Part shown: piece by piece, positions 8,458 through 16,161 of the stretch
How positions within the stretch are numbered: position 1 is the first letter of the stretch
Layout: the number at the start of each line of letters is the position of its first letter
Source of the DNA: Verrucomicrobiales bacterium
Lineage (GTDB): Bacteria; Verrucomicrobiota; Verrucomicrobiia; Limisphaerales; SXTU01
Length of the DNA stretch: 35,036 nucleotides
Reading direction: 5' to 3'
Assembly: GCA_005791875.1 (NCBI GenBank)
Contig: SXTU01000125.1
Coordinates: 1-35,036, forward strand
The notes under the pieces: model-generated
The model's input: the letters and a program-made list of their open reading frames with translations, nothing else
Database searches by the model: none
What the model was told of the DNA's origin: nothing
Program-made: the position numbers and the translations under genes

Positions 8458-9833
8458 GCTGTTCGGCTGCGCAACCAAGCTTCCGCACCTTCAAGGTCGC
8501 CGAACTGGCCTTCCAACTGCGCCTCAAACGCCTCGTGCAGGATGGCTTTGAACTCCTTGCCCGGGTTCATCCCCGCCGCAATCAAATGCCGGCCCAGTAG
8601 AATCGGCTTTGGCGCGCTGTCCTGAACACGAAGCTCCTCCGCCTTCGCCAGCAGCGCCTTCACGCCCTCCGGCACGCACGACGGCTTGGGCGGACGACCG
8701 TTGTGGTCTGCTGTCACGATGACACAGAGGCCGCTGATGGTTTCGGGTTCAAGGCGCTTCGCCAGCCGGCGCACGCCGCGGTCCGTCACCGGCTGCATGT
8801 GCGCGAGGTGATTTGCCACCAGCGGCGGCACGCGGTCGCGGATGGCGTGCGGCGCGTGGATGCGTTCGAGGAATTTCAGCGCCGGCTCCACGCCGCCCTG
8901 CTCGTGGCCGGGCGACACAATTCTCATCCGCCCGTCGCGCAACGCCTCGTGCGTCACCGCCGGCTTGCCGAAGTCATGCGCCAGCACTGCGAGCATCCAT
9001 GCGATGCGCGACGCCTCGTCCGCCGCCTGCCACTGCGGCAGCTTCACGAGCGCGTCGCAGCAATGCCCCGTGTGCGTGAAGACATCGCCCTCGGGATGCC
9101 ACTCCGGCTCCTGCGGCGTGCCGCGCAGCGCGGCCAGCTCGGGAAAGTGCTCGATCCATTCCGTGTCCGCGAGGAAGCACAGCCCCACCGACGGCACCGC
9201 GCTCTTGGCCGCCCACTTGAACCACTCCTCGCCCACGCGCTCCACCGCGAGTTCGCCGAAGCTCGCCTTGATGCTGCGGCACAGCGCGACCGTCTCGGGC
9301 GCGGCGCGGAGGTTGAAACGCGACGCGAACTGCATCCCGCGCAACACGCGCAGCGGATCTTCCGCGAACGCGTCGCTCGTGTGCCGCAGCACGCGGTCGC
9401 GCAAGTCCGCCTGCCCGCCGAAGAAGTCCAGCACCTCGCCGCAGCGCGGGTCGAACATGAGCGCGTTGAGGGTGAAGTCCCGGCGGCTGGCGGCCTCCTG
9501 CGGCGTGATGCTCGCGTCGAACTCCACCTCGAAGCCCTTGTGTCCCTGTGACACTTTGCGGTCGCGGCGCGGGATGGAAAAGTCATAGGCCAGCCCGCTG
9601 CCCGTCGTGAGCTTCACCACGCCGAAGGATTGGCCCACGTAGTCCACCCTGCCCCACCGCCGGAGCGCCTTGGCCAGCCGCTCATAACTCACGCCGAAGA
9701 CCTCGAGATCGAAATCCTTCACCGCGAGGCCCAGTAGCGCATCGCGCACGCAGCCGCCGACGAGAAACGCGCGCGACAGTTCGGGCACCTCCGCAAGGAG
9801 GCGCGCGAGTTCATTGGGGACGACGACGGACAC
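8454..9833 (-). CDS. cca: CCA-adding-type tRNA nucleotidyltransferase with HD domain
   Basis: A 459-residue protein of the class II polymerase-beta nucleotidyltransferase family. The N-terminal head shows LVGGCVRDALLG (24-35) and the metal-binding acidic pair in KDFDLEVFG, followed by RRDFTLNALMFDP and the DPLRVLRGMQFASRF motif. The second half carries an HD phosphohydrolase domain (HTGHCCDAL, then LAHDFGKPAVTHE), an arrangement seen in multifunctional CCA enzymes with phosphatase/phosphodiesterase activity. The expected role is to add or repair the 3' CCA end of tRNA; a poly(A) polymerase or a single-nucleotide-adding relative cannot be excluded. The start is GTG at 9833. It is downstream of the zinc-ribbon cytochrome gene, with 98 bases containing two hairpins between them. 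Its TAG overlaps the TAA of the DUF1501 gene. Confidence 0.85.
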   Translation of the reverse strand: MSVVVPNELARLLAEVPELSRAFLVGGCVRDALLGLAVKDFDLEVFGVSYERLAKALRRWGRVDYVGQSFGVVKLTTGSGLAYDFSIPRRDRKVSQGHKGFEVEFDASITPQEAASRRDFTLNALMFDPRCGEVLDFFGGQADLRDRVLRHTSDAFAEDPLRVLRGMQFASRFNLRAAPETVALCRSIKASFGELAVERVGEEWFKWAAKSAVPSVGLCFLADTEWIEHFPELAALRGTPQEPEWHPEGDVFTHTGHCCDALVKLPQWQAADEASRIAWMLAVLAHDFGKPAVTHEALRDGRMRIVSPGHEQGGVEPALKFLERIHAPHAIRDRVPPLVANHLAHMQPVTDRGVRRLAKRLEPETISGLCVIVTADHNGRPPKPSCVPEGVKALLAKAEELRVQDSAPKPILLGRHLIAAGMNPGKEFKAILHEAFEAQLEGQFGDLEGAEAWLRSRTA

Positions 9834-9858
9834 GGGGCGGAGGCTGCCACTCTGCGGC

Positions 9859-9914
9859 TGGTCTCACAAGTTGAGACCACCCTGATTCGGCTCCATGCGC
9901 AACGATGCCGTTGC
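9859..9914. repeat. Two perfect inverted repeats between cytochrome and cca genes
   Basis: TGGTCTCA at 9859-9866 pairs perfectly with TGAGACCA at 9872-9879 around a 5-nt loop. GCAACG at 9899-9904 pairs with CGTTGC at 9909-9914 around a tetraloop. Neither is followed by a T-run on the minus strand, so they may be operator-like or RNA-processing sites rather than intrinsic terminators. Confidence 0.4.
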
Positions 9915-9931
9915 AACCAGAGTCTTCCGCC

Positions 9932-10531
9932 TCAGTTCCGCACCGCGCGGACGAAGGTGTCCAGGTCCTCGCTCTCGCGCCCGCGCAGCTTCGCCTTGCC
10001 ACGCATGGATCCGATGGTGCGTTCCCACTCGGTGGCCCCGTAAGTGGCCGGGTCGTATTGCCGATGGCATTCCGTGCAGGCTCCGCCGAAGAGGGTGCGC
10101 CCGTTCTTGATCTGCGGACCGGTCAGGCCGTTCTGGAACTTGGCCACGACCGGGACGACGGCCTTGGGCGGGTCAAGCTCGACGCGCGCGGAGGGATTCG
10201 CGGGCGGCGCGGCGACGGACTTGTCTGCCTTGGCCGACTTCTGGCTCGCGGGTGTGGGTGCGAGGGCATCGTGCTGCGCCGTCTTCCGTTTCGCCCAGAC
10301 CAGCGCCCCGGCAAGCACCGCCACCGCCACGACACTCGCGATGACCGTGCCGACGACCACCTTCGCCTTGCCGCCACCGACCACGACGACATCCGCGCCG
10401 TCGTCGCTGTCGAGCTTGAGCGGCGTCTCCCGCTGGCAATGCGGACAAGCCACGTTTGCGCCGACGGCCTCGGCGGGATACTCGATGCGTCCACCGCAGT
10501 GTTCACAGGTGCATTTGAGGAAGCCGGGCAT
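9932..10531 (-). CDS. Zinc ribbon - membrane anchor - monoheme cytochrome c fusion
   Basis: A 199-residue protein with an unusual domain order. Residues 9-32 form a short zinc ribbon with CEHC and CPHC. Residues 57-80 are a single hydrophobic helix rich in Val and Ala. Residues 84-125 are an Ala/Pro/Lys-rich linker. The C-terminal domain holds one heme c site, CTECH at 152-156, with Met176 (in TIGSMRG) as a possible sixth heme ligand. Heme attachment requires the C-terminus to be outside the cytoplasm, which would leave the zinc ribbon inside. The predicted role is electron transfer or redox sensing across the membrane; this is inference. It is 21 bases downstream of the FGE-like gene on the same strand, so the two are probably co-transcribed. 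The start is ATG, and no strong Shine-Dalgarno is present. Confidence 0.8.
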   Translation of the reverse strand: MPGFLKCTCEHCGGRIEYPAEAVGANVACPHCQRETPLKLDSDDGADVVVVGGGKAKVVVGTVIASVVAVAVLAGALVWAKRKTAQHDALAPTPASQKSAKADKSVAAPPANPSARVELDPPKAVVPVVAKFQNGLTGPQIKNGRTLFGGACTECHRQYDPATYGATEWERTIGSMRGKAKLRGRESEDLDTFVRAVRN

Positions 10532-10552
10532 CTTTAGGTCAGGTCTGAGTGT

Positions 10553-11353
10553 TTACTTCTCACCGTCTGGTTCGAGCACGCAGCGAAAGCCATACAACCC
10601 GCCGCGACCGCTCGGCAGCGCGATGTGCCGGCAGGCGTTCTGCACGCTCACCGGGTCCCAGAAGACCCACGACGCGCCGCGCAGGACCTTGAACTTCCGG
10701 CCACCACCGTCCTCCTTCAGCTTCTTGTCCTCCTGATGAATCTTCGGATCGTTCATCGTCTTCACATACCAGTCGTTCACCCACTCGAAGGCGTTGCCGC
10801 CCAGGTCGAAAATTCCAAGCGGATTCGCCGCATGGCTCCCCACAGGAGCGGTGTTGTCGCCGTCGGCGGGCTTGTAGCCGGGCAACTTCGGCCAGTCGGA
10901 CATCTTCGGCCAGTTCTCGCCCCAAGGGAATTTGCCCTTGCCCATCGCGGCGCTCCACTCGGCGTCCGTGGGCAGGCGGTAACGGTCCTTCGCGCCGAGC
11001 GCGCCCGCCTTGCGCTCCTTCTCGGTAAGCCAGCGACAATACGCTGCCGCCTCCTCCCACGTCACGTTGCTGATGGGATGGTTCTGCTTGCCCGTGTAGC
11101 CCAACCCGGCCCAGTCGTTCTTCGTGATGGAATCCGCGAACGGCATGTAATCCGCCACGCGCGTCTCATAGACGCTCATCAGGATGCGCGTGCCCGGCAC
11201 GGGAACGAACTTCATCGCCAGGCTGTTGGCGTAAGGCTTCTCCTTTGTGGCGGCGAACTTCCCCTGCGCGAACGCTCCGGGCGCGAGCAACATCGCCGCC
11301 GCCAAAGCAACGCTCAGGCTGCTCCAGTTTCGGGATGTTTGGCGCGCGTTCAC
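10553..11353 (-). CDS. FGE-sulfatase (SUMF1-like) domain protein without active-site cysteines
   Basis: A 266-residue exported protein with signal peptide (residues 1-29, ending APGAFAQ) and one formylglycine-generating-enzyme-type domain. Family landmarks are [70 protein letters not shown] and YGFRCV. In true formylglycine-generating enzymes the segment after GGS carries two catalytic cysteines. Here the aligned positions in [18 protein letters not shown] are Phe and Ser, so formylglycine formation is unlikely. Such proteins commonly act as binding or accessory proteins, but the specific role is unknown. The start is GTG at 11353. It leads a likely two-gene unit with the zinc-ribbon cytochrome. 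Confidence 0.85.
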   Translation of the reverse strand: MNARQTSRNWSSLSVALAAAMLLAPGAFAQGKFAATKEKPYANSLAMKFVPVPGTRILMSVYETRVADYMPFADSITKNDWAGLGYTGKQNHPISNVTWEEAAAYCRWLTEKERKAGALGAKDRYRLPTDAEWSAAMGKGKFPWGENWPKMSDWPKLPGYKPADGDNTAPVGSHAANPLGIFDLGGNAFEWVNDWYVKTMNDPKIHQEDKKLKEDGGGRKFKVLRGASWVFWDPVSVQNACRHIALPSGRGGLYGFRCVLEPDGEK

Positions 11354-11392
11354 GAGGAGTTACTTCACCGGATTTTGTCCCCTTGGCGAGCC

Positions 11393-11445
11393 AAAAGGAG
11401 CCGGGTGCGTGGTGATCTCGCGCTGGCGCTCGGCGAGATGCACCC
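11393..11445 (-). terminator. Hairpin terminator at the end of the glycan operon
   Basis: Read on the minus strand, a two-part stem starts 1-2 bases after the glycosyltransferase stop codon. The outer pair is GGGTGC/GCACCC (11403-11408 with 11440-11445) and the inner pair ATCTCGC/GCGAGAT (11415-11421 with 11433-11439), with a 6-nt bulge on one side. A short TTTT follows at 11396-11393, inside a second small hairpin. It is an imperfect terminator but well placed after the last gene of the operon. Confidence 0.5.
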
Positions 11446-11446
11446 G

Positions 11447-12400
11447 CTAGCTGCGGTAGCCGGCCAGGCGGAAGTAGATGTTCGCCAACCAGACAGGGAG
11501 CCAGCGCTTTACCGCCAGCTTGCAGGCGTGCCAGAGATTCTTGCGGAGAAAGTTCGGCGTGAGAAAGCGCCGCCAAGCAGGCGTGGCCCGGAGGATTTTG
11601 AAGAGCGGCCAGCCAAAGATGTAGAGTGCGCCGCTGCGCCGGATCAGCTCGATCACGTCCGCGCACGCCGGAGCGGTGAGCCGCTCCATCAAGTTCCGCA
11701 ACACCTCCTGATGCACGAGCGCCTGCTGGCTGCCGGCCTTGAAGTAGGAAGTCGGGTGCACGTAGAAAATCGCCAGCGGCTCGGCCACAAAGCACGCGCC
11801 ACCCCGAAAGGCGGCCACGTAAAAGCCGAACCAGTCCGAGTGCCACTTCAGCTCCGGCACGAACTGCCCGGCGCGGATCAACGCCTCGCGGCGGATGACC
11901 GAAGTGTTGGGCGCGATGTGAAGCTTCCCCTGCCGTTCCAGCTCCACGAGGCGCTCGGGGGCGAGGTAGCAAGGCCGGTCAGCCATCCCCACGCCCACGT
12001 GCCAGTTCATGCCCGAGGGAACTTCGCGGAAGTCGCTCACCGTGCAGCACAGCGCGGCCTCGGGATGCTGGCGCAGGATGGCGAAGGACTTCTCGAACAA
12101 CGTCGGCTTCGTCTCGTCGTCCGCCGGCGCGAAGTAAAGGTGTTCGCCGCGCGCCAGCTCGATGCCGCGGTTCACGCCGTAGATCACGCCCCGGTTCTGC
12201 TCGTTGCGATGCGCCTGGATGACCGGATGCCGGCGCGCGTAGTCCTGAATGAGCGTCCAGCTCGCGTCGGTGGAGCAGTCATCAATGACGATGATCTCCA
12301 GCGGTTGGAGCGTCTGCGCCAGCACCGCGTCCAAGCAGCGCGGCAGGAGCGCGGCGTGGTTGTAGTTCGGCACGATGACCGAGAGCGAAGGCGTCTCCAT
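11447..12400 (-). CDS. Family 2 glycosyltransferase
   Basis: A 317-residue GT-A fold transferase. SVIVPNYNHAALLPRCL opens the domain, IDDCSTDASW (39-48) binds the nucleotide, NRGVIYGVNRGIELARG follows, and ADDE (93-96) provides the metal-binding acidic residues. The last 60 residues have amphipathic or membrane-associated stretches. It likely moves a sugar from a nucleotide donor onto a growing surface glycan at the cytoplasmic membrane face; donor and acceptor cannot be told from sequence. I chose ATG at 12400, 12 bases after the upstream stop codon; a TTG at 12409 would add three residues. It is the last gene of the ten-gene operon, followed at once by a hairpin. Confidence 0.88.
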   Translation of the reverse strand: METPSLSVIVPNYNHAALLPRCLDAVLAQTLQPLEIIVIDDCSTDASWTLIQDYARRHPVIQAHRNEQNRGVIYGVNRGIELARGEHLYFAPADDETKPTLFEKSFAILRQHPEAALCCTVSDFREVPSGMNWHVGVGMADRPCYLAPERLVELERQGKLHIAPNTSVIRREALIRAGQFVPELKWHSDWFGFYVAAFRGGACFVAEPLAIFYVHPTSYFKAGSQQALVHQEVLRNLMERLTAPACADVIELIRRSGALYIFGWPLFKILRATPAWRRFLTPNFLRKNLWHACKLAVKRWLPVWLANIYFRLAGYRS

Positions 12401-12412
12401 GGGCGGCAACGG

Positions 12413-13618
12413 CTAGCCTTCGCCCGCCTCAGCGCGGCGGAAGACCGCGAAGTGCGACGGCATCCCCCACGTCTCGATGAAGGCCCGGTCCTCGTTGCAA
12501 AAGCGTGCAATGGCGGCGGCCTCGCCAGCAGCTAGCACGCGCAACAACTGCCGCAGGCTCGCGACGGTTTGCAGCGACCATTCCGTGTCGGCGGGCGCGG
12601 CCAGCGGCGCAGCAGCGCGCAATCCCGCTTCCAGCACGGTCATCTCCGTTGCCAGACGTTCGGCGCGTTCGGGACTGAACTGGTCAATCAACCCGTCCAC
12701 GCCCGCCAGGAGCGCGAGCAGGCGCGGCTCGAAATCGTCCTCCACTTGCGCAAGGAAATGTTTGCGGCCGAACAGATGGCTCAGGCGGCTGCGGCGGATG
12801 AAGTCTTTCTGCTGACGGAGCCGCTCCGCACCGGGCAGCTCGCGCTTGAACCAATGGACATCCAGCCCCCCATCGTAGCTGGGCCACGAGGAATAATACC
12901 ACAGGCCCGCCGCAGCCATCTGCTCGCAAAGCGCGCCGGGATCGAGGAAATACTTGAGCCGCACGAAGGGATTCTCCAGCACGTCCATCGTCCACGACTC
13001 CAGCCGCCGCTTGTGCGGAATGGAATCCCACTTGGTCTGGAAGAGCGCGCGGGCCGAGGCCACCGCGTCCAGCCCGGTGAGCGCGCGATGGCGCGCATGC
13101 ACCACGCGGAGCATCAACTCCAGAAACCCACCGCACAGCTCGTAATAAAACAGCACGACCATCCCGCGGGGGCGAGTAAGCCGGGCGCACTTCTGCACCC
13201 AGAGGTCCGTCGGCTGAATCGTGTAGATGAACCCCTCGGCATCCACGAGGTCGAAGCGCTCCGCGTCCGTCGTCGGCTCGGGAAAGTTCTTCACGTCCCA
13301 CGCTTCCAACGCGCTCAACCGCGCGCCGAGTCCGAAGCGCTGGAAGTATTCGCGGATGACCGGATGCGCCTTCGGGTTGGGCTCGGCCAGCGTGCAGTCC
13401 GCGCCCCATTGCGCGAACACGAGCGAGTTCTCCCCCGCGTCCGGCCCGAACTCCAGCAGGCGCGCGCCGCGAAAGAGCGCGGGCGGGAGCTTGAGCTTGT
13501 CCGTGAAAAGCCGCCGCCGGTGTCGTTCGTGCGGGGCTAGATCCGCCGTCGATTTGAACGCGCCGTGCGTGGGCAGGATTTCCTGCTGCTGGTAGTAGCC
13601 GTAGAGGGTTTCGCTCAT
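12413..13618 (-). CDS. Class I SAM-dependent methyltransferase with long C-terminal extension
   Basis: A 401-residue protein. The SAM-binding motif I is LLEFGPDAGENSLVFAQWG (54-72), followed by the acidic strand end TLAEPNP (77-83) and FDLVDAEGFIYTIQP as motif-IV-like sequence. The second half (about 230-401) has no domain I recognise and contains a Leu/Ala-rich helical region. The role is inferred from its neighbours as methylation of a sugar or glycan intermediate, but the substrate is unknown. The stop codon is 12 bases before the glycosyltransferase ATG and the start is 9 bases after the upstream C-methyltransferase, so it is certainly part of the operon. The start is ATG with no clear Shine-Dalgarno. 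Confidence 0.8.
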   Translation of the reverse strand: MSETLYGYYQQQEILPTHGAFKSTADLAPHERHRRRLFTDKLKLPPALFRGARLLEFGPDAGENSLVFAQWGADCTLAEPNPKAHPVIREYFQRFGLGARLSALEAWDVKNFPEPTTDAERFDLVDAEGFIYTIQPTDLWVQKCARLTRPRGMVVLFYYELCGGFLELMLRVVHARHRALTGLDAVASARALFQTKWDSIPHKRRLESWTMDVLENPFVRLKYFLDPGALCEQMAAAGLWYYSSWPSYDGGLDVHWFKRELPGAERLRQQKDFIRRSRLSHLFGRKHFLAQVEDDFEPRLLALLAGVDGLIDQFSPERAERLATEMTVLEAGLRAAAPLAAPADTEWSLQTVASLRQLLRVLAAGEAAAIARFCNEDRAFIETWGMPSHFAVFRRAEAGEG

Positions 13619-13627
13619 CGCACGGCG

Positions 13628-14860
13628 TCAGAGGATTATCAGCTCCGGCATCGGCACGATGAACTTGCCGCCTTGCGCCGAATACTTCTGGTGCCGCCGC
13701 ATGATCGGCTCGTAGTAACGCCACGCCATCACCACCACCGCGTCGGGGCGACGCTCGTAAAGCGCCTCGGAAGGCAGCACCGGCAAGTGCAGACCGGGGC
13801 TGAACGTCCCCTGCTTCGCCGGATAGTCGTCCACGAGATAGTCAATCAGCCCGCCCATGCCGAAGTGATATACGAGCGTCGTGGTCGTCGCCGACGCACC
13901 ATAGCCCGCCACGGACTTTCCCTCGGCCTTGAGCTGCTGAAGGACGGCGAGCGTGTCTGCTTTCGCGCGTTCGATGCGGGCGTTGAACGCGCGGAACATC
14001 TCCGGCTGGTCAAGGCCCTGTTGCGCCTCCAAGGCCAGCAGCTCGCCGATGATGGGCGCGGTCTTTCGCGGCCCGCCCGCGAGCTGGATGGTATAACGCA
14101 GCGAGCCGCCCTTGGTCGGCACGCGCAGCACGTCCACAAGCTCAAGGCCGTGCCGCTGGAAGAACAGCGCGACCGGCTTCACCGCAAACGACGAGATGTG
14201 CTCGTGGTAAATGAAGTCGAAGACCATGTTCTGCACGAGGTCGCCGAGGTAGTAACTCTCGAAGACGAACACGCCGTCCGGCGCAAGCAGCTCACGGATC
14301 GCGGCGGCGATTTCGTCGAGGTCGTCAATGTTCGCGATGACGTTGTTCGCGCTCACGATGGCCGCCGGGCCGCGCTCCTGCCGGATGCGGCGGGCGACAG
14401 GCACGGTGAGGAATTCCGCCAGCGTCTCGACTCCAGCAGCGGTCGCCCGCGCCGCGATCTCCCGCGCCGGATCCACGCCGAGCACCTTCATCCCCCGTTT
14501 CTGGTAGCTCTTGAGCAAAGTGCCGTCGTTGCTGCCGACATCAATCACCAGCGCGCCGGGCGGGGGCTTGATCCGGCCAAGGACTTCAGCCGCGTAGTTG
14601 GCGAAGTGCTCGACGAGGCCGAGTGAGCTGACCGTCTCGTAGATGTAGTCGAGGTAGATGTGCTGCGGCTGCACCACGTCGAGCAGTTGCGCGAAGCCGC
14701 AGTCGCGGCACAGATACAGGTCGAGCGGGAAGACCGGCTGGACTTCCTTCACGCGCAGATAGGAGTCGGCCAACGGCGTAGGCGTCAGCTTGAGCACAAG
14801 CTCCAAGTTGCGGCTGTGGCAGAGGCGGCAGTCGTTACGGCGGGTGGCTTGGACGCTCAT
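13628..14860 (-). CDS. NovU/TylCIII-like sugar C-methyltransferase (second copy)
   Basis: A 410-residue protein of the three-part family that methylates carbon in NDP-keto-deoxysugars. The N-terminal zinc module has C11, C14, C51 and C54 (CRLC and CRDC). The central SAM domain has IDVGSNDGTLLKSY. The catalytic Glu-His of the family is visible in FIYHEHISSF. The C-terminal domain contains GYGASATTTTLVYHFG and VDDYPAKQGTFSPG, as in family members. The open frame extends further upstream, but ATG 14860 gives the normal N-terminus and overlaps the SDR stop codon as ATGA, showing translational coupling. Family members use the carbon next to a keto group, so an NDP-4-keto- or 3-keto-sugar is the likely substrate. 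No dehydratase that would make one is in this window. Confidence 0.88.
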   Translation of the reverse strand: MSVQATRRNDCRLCHSRNLELVLKLTPTPLADSYLRVKEVQPVFPLDLYLCRDCGFAQLLDVVQPQHIYLDYIYETVSSLGLVEHFANYAAEVLGRIKPPPGALVIDVGSNDGTLLKSYQKRGMKVLGVDPAREIAARATAAGVETLAEFLTVPVARRIRQERGPAAIVSANNVIANIDDLDEIAAAIRELLAPDGVFVFESYYLGDLVQNMVFDFIYHEHISSFAVKPVALFFQRHGLELVDVLRVPTKGGSLRYTIQLAGGPRKTAPIIGELLALEAQQGLDQPEMFRAFNARIERAKADTLAVLQQLKAEGKSVAGYGASATTTTLVYHFGMGGLIDYLVDDYPAKQGTFSPGLHLPVLPSEALYERRPDAVVVMAWRYYEPIMRRHQKYSAQGGKFIVPMPELIIL

Positions 14861-15630
14861 GAACGGGGGGCGGAACGCGGACGAGTGTTGGGTTTGGTTT
14901 CGGCGACGAGGCGGGCAAGGCTTTCCTGCCAGTGCAGCGAAAGCCCGCCATCCACCGCGAGATTCTGGCCGGTGACAAAGGACGCCTGTGCGCTGCACAG
15001 AAAGGCGATGACGTCCGCGACTTCCTCCGCGCGGCCCATGCGACCCAGTGGTGTGATGCGACGGTAGAGCGCCTGAAGCGCCTCGTCCTTCAGGAAGAAG
15101 TCGCGCGACTCCTCCTTGAGCACTGTGCCCGGAGTCACGCAGTTGACGCGCACGCCCTCGGGGCCGAGCGCGACCGCGTAACAGCGCGCGAGCTGCACCA
15201 GTCCGGCCTTGCCGACGTGATAACTCGCCGGTTGCTCCACTGCCACGAGATGGCTGGCGTGCGAAGCGACCATCACCACCGCGCCGGGCTTGGCGAAGTG
15301 GTCGCGCACCTGTTCGAGAATGTTTCGTGTCACCGTGATCGAGACATCCAGCTCGCCTTGCCACGCGTCGCCTTCACCCCGAAAGCGCTGGAGGAAAATC
15401 ACGTTCGCCACCGGGCCGTGAGCCTTGAGCGCACGCGCCAGCACCGCCCTCAAACTACGTGCATTGGTCAGGTCCACCTTGAACGCATGGACGCCCGCGA
15501 GCTTCGCCTCCGCCACGTCGCGCCGACCCAGCACGGAGACCGAGTGCCCCAACTCGCAGAAGCGCCGCACCACGGCGCGACCGATACCGCGCGTGCCGCC
15601 GACAACAAGTGTATGCGGGTTCGTGCTCAT
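14857..15630 (-). CDS. Short-chain dehydrogenase/reductase
   Basis: A 257-residue classical-size SDR. The cofactor motif is GGTRGIG (11-17), VDLTN follows as the adenine-pocket strand, the catalytic serine is in VASHASH (S123), and the catalytic Y137-x3-K141 is in SYHVGK. The RVNCVTPGTV and GQNLAVDGGL segments are typical of the C-terminal half. The usual NNAG motif is replaced by VIFLQ, an unusual feature. It is likely an NAD(P)-dependent reductase or dehydrogenase of a sugar keto/hydroxyl group, judging from its neighbours. Its start overlaps the cupin stop (ATGA, 15627-15630) and its stop overlaps the next C-methyltransferase start (ATGA, 14857-14860). Confidence 0.88.
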   Translation of the reverse strand: MSTNPHTLVVGGTRGIGRAVVRRFCELGHSVSVLGRRDVAEAKLAGVHAFKVDLTNARSLRAVLARALKAHGPVANVIFLQRFRGEGDAWQGELDVSITVTRNILEQVRDHFAKPGAVVMVASHASHLVAVEQPASYHVGKAGLVQLARCYAVALGPEGVRVNCVTPGTVLKEESRDFFLKDEALQALYRRITPLGRMGRAEEVADVIAFLCSAQASFVTGQNLAVDGGLSLHWQESLARLVAETKPNTRPRSAPRS

Positions 15631-16151
15631 GTGCGGGCCGCCACCTCGCGCGCCACGCGCGCCTGAAATTCACTGCACGCCACGGGGTCGCTTTCTTCCG
15701 GTGCCCAAGGCGCGAAGATGGTTTCCTCGCGCCGGAAGGGCCCGTTGGTGATTTCGTGGAAGACGAGGAACTCGGACGAGATTAGCAGCGTGTGGTAGAG
15801 CGGGCTGCCCACGCGGTAGTAGAACTCCCGTCCGGACCGGTAATCGCCCATCCGCACCACATCGCTCACCGCGCCCGCCTCGTCCAAAAACACCACGTCC
15901 ACCTCACCCTCGATGATGTGGACCGCCTCGCTCTTGTTCAGATGCTTGTGCGGCCGCACGTAGGTCCCGCGCGTGTGGACAATCAGCATCTCATGCAGCC
16001 GATCGCTCGTCTCGGGATGCGTGCAGATGCGGATGCGTTGGCGGGGATTGGCCAGCGCCCGCTGCTTCAACGACGCGATGTCCGCGCCGGACACGCGGAC
16101 GATCGGCTCTTCCGCCACGAGCACTTCATTGTTGAGTTTGCGCAGGCGCAT
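15627..16151 (-). CDS. WbuC-like cupin-fold metalloprotein
   Basis: A 174-residue protein. A first part with RQRIRICTHPETSDRLHEM is followed by a single cupin barrel (TYVRPHKHLNKSEAVHIIEGEVDVVF) whose histidines and glutamate are the expected metal ligands. This order matches the WbuC family, which is common in O-antigen and capsule gene clusters but has no settled reaction. I chose ATG at 16151, 10 bases after the preceding stop; an in-frame extension to 16229 would overlap the upstream gene and has no family-like residues. It overlaps the SDR start by ATGA. Sugar epimerase or isomerase activity is a guess from the fold and location. Confidence 0.82.
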   Translation of the reverse strand: MRLRKLNNEVLVAEEPIVRVSGADIASLKQRALANPRQRIRICTHPETSDRLHEMLIVHTRGTYVRPHKHLNKSEAVHIIEGEVDVVFLDEAGAVSDVVRMGDYRSGREFYYRVGSPLYHTLLISSEFLVFHEITNGPFRREETIFAPWAPEESDPVACSEFQARVAREVAART

Positions 16152-16161
16152 GGGCTGGGAA

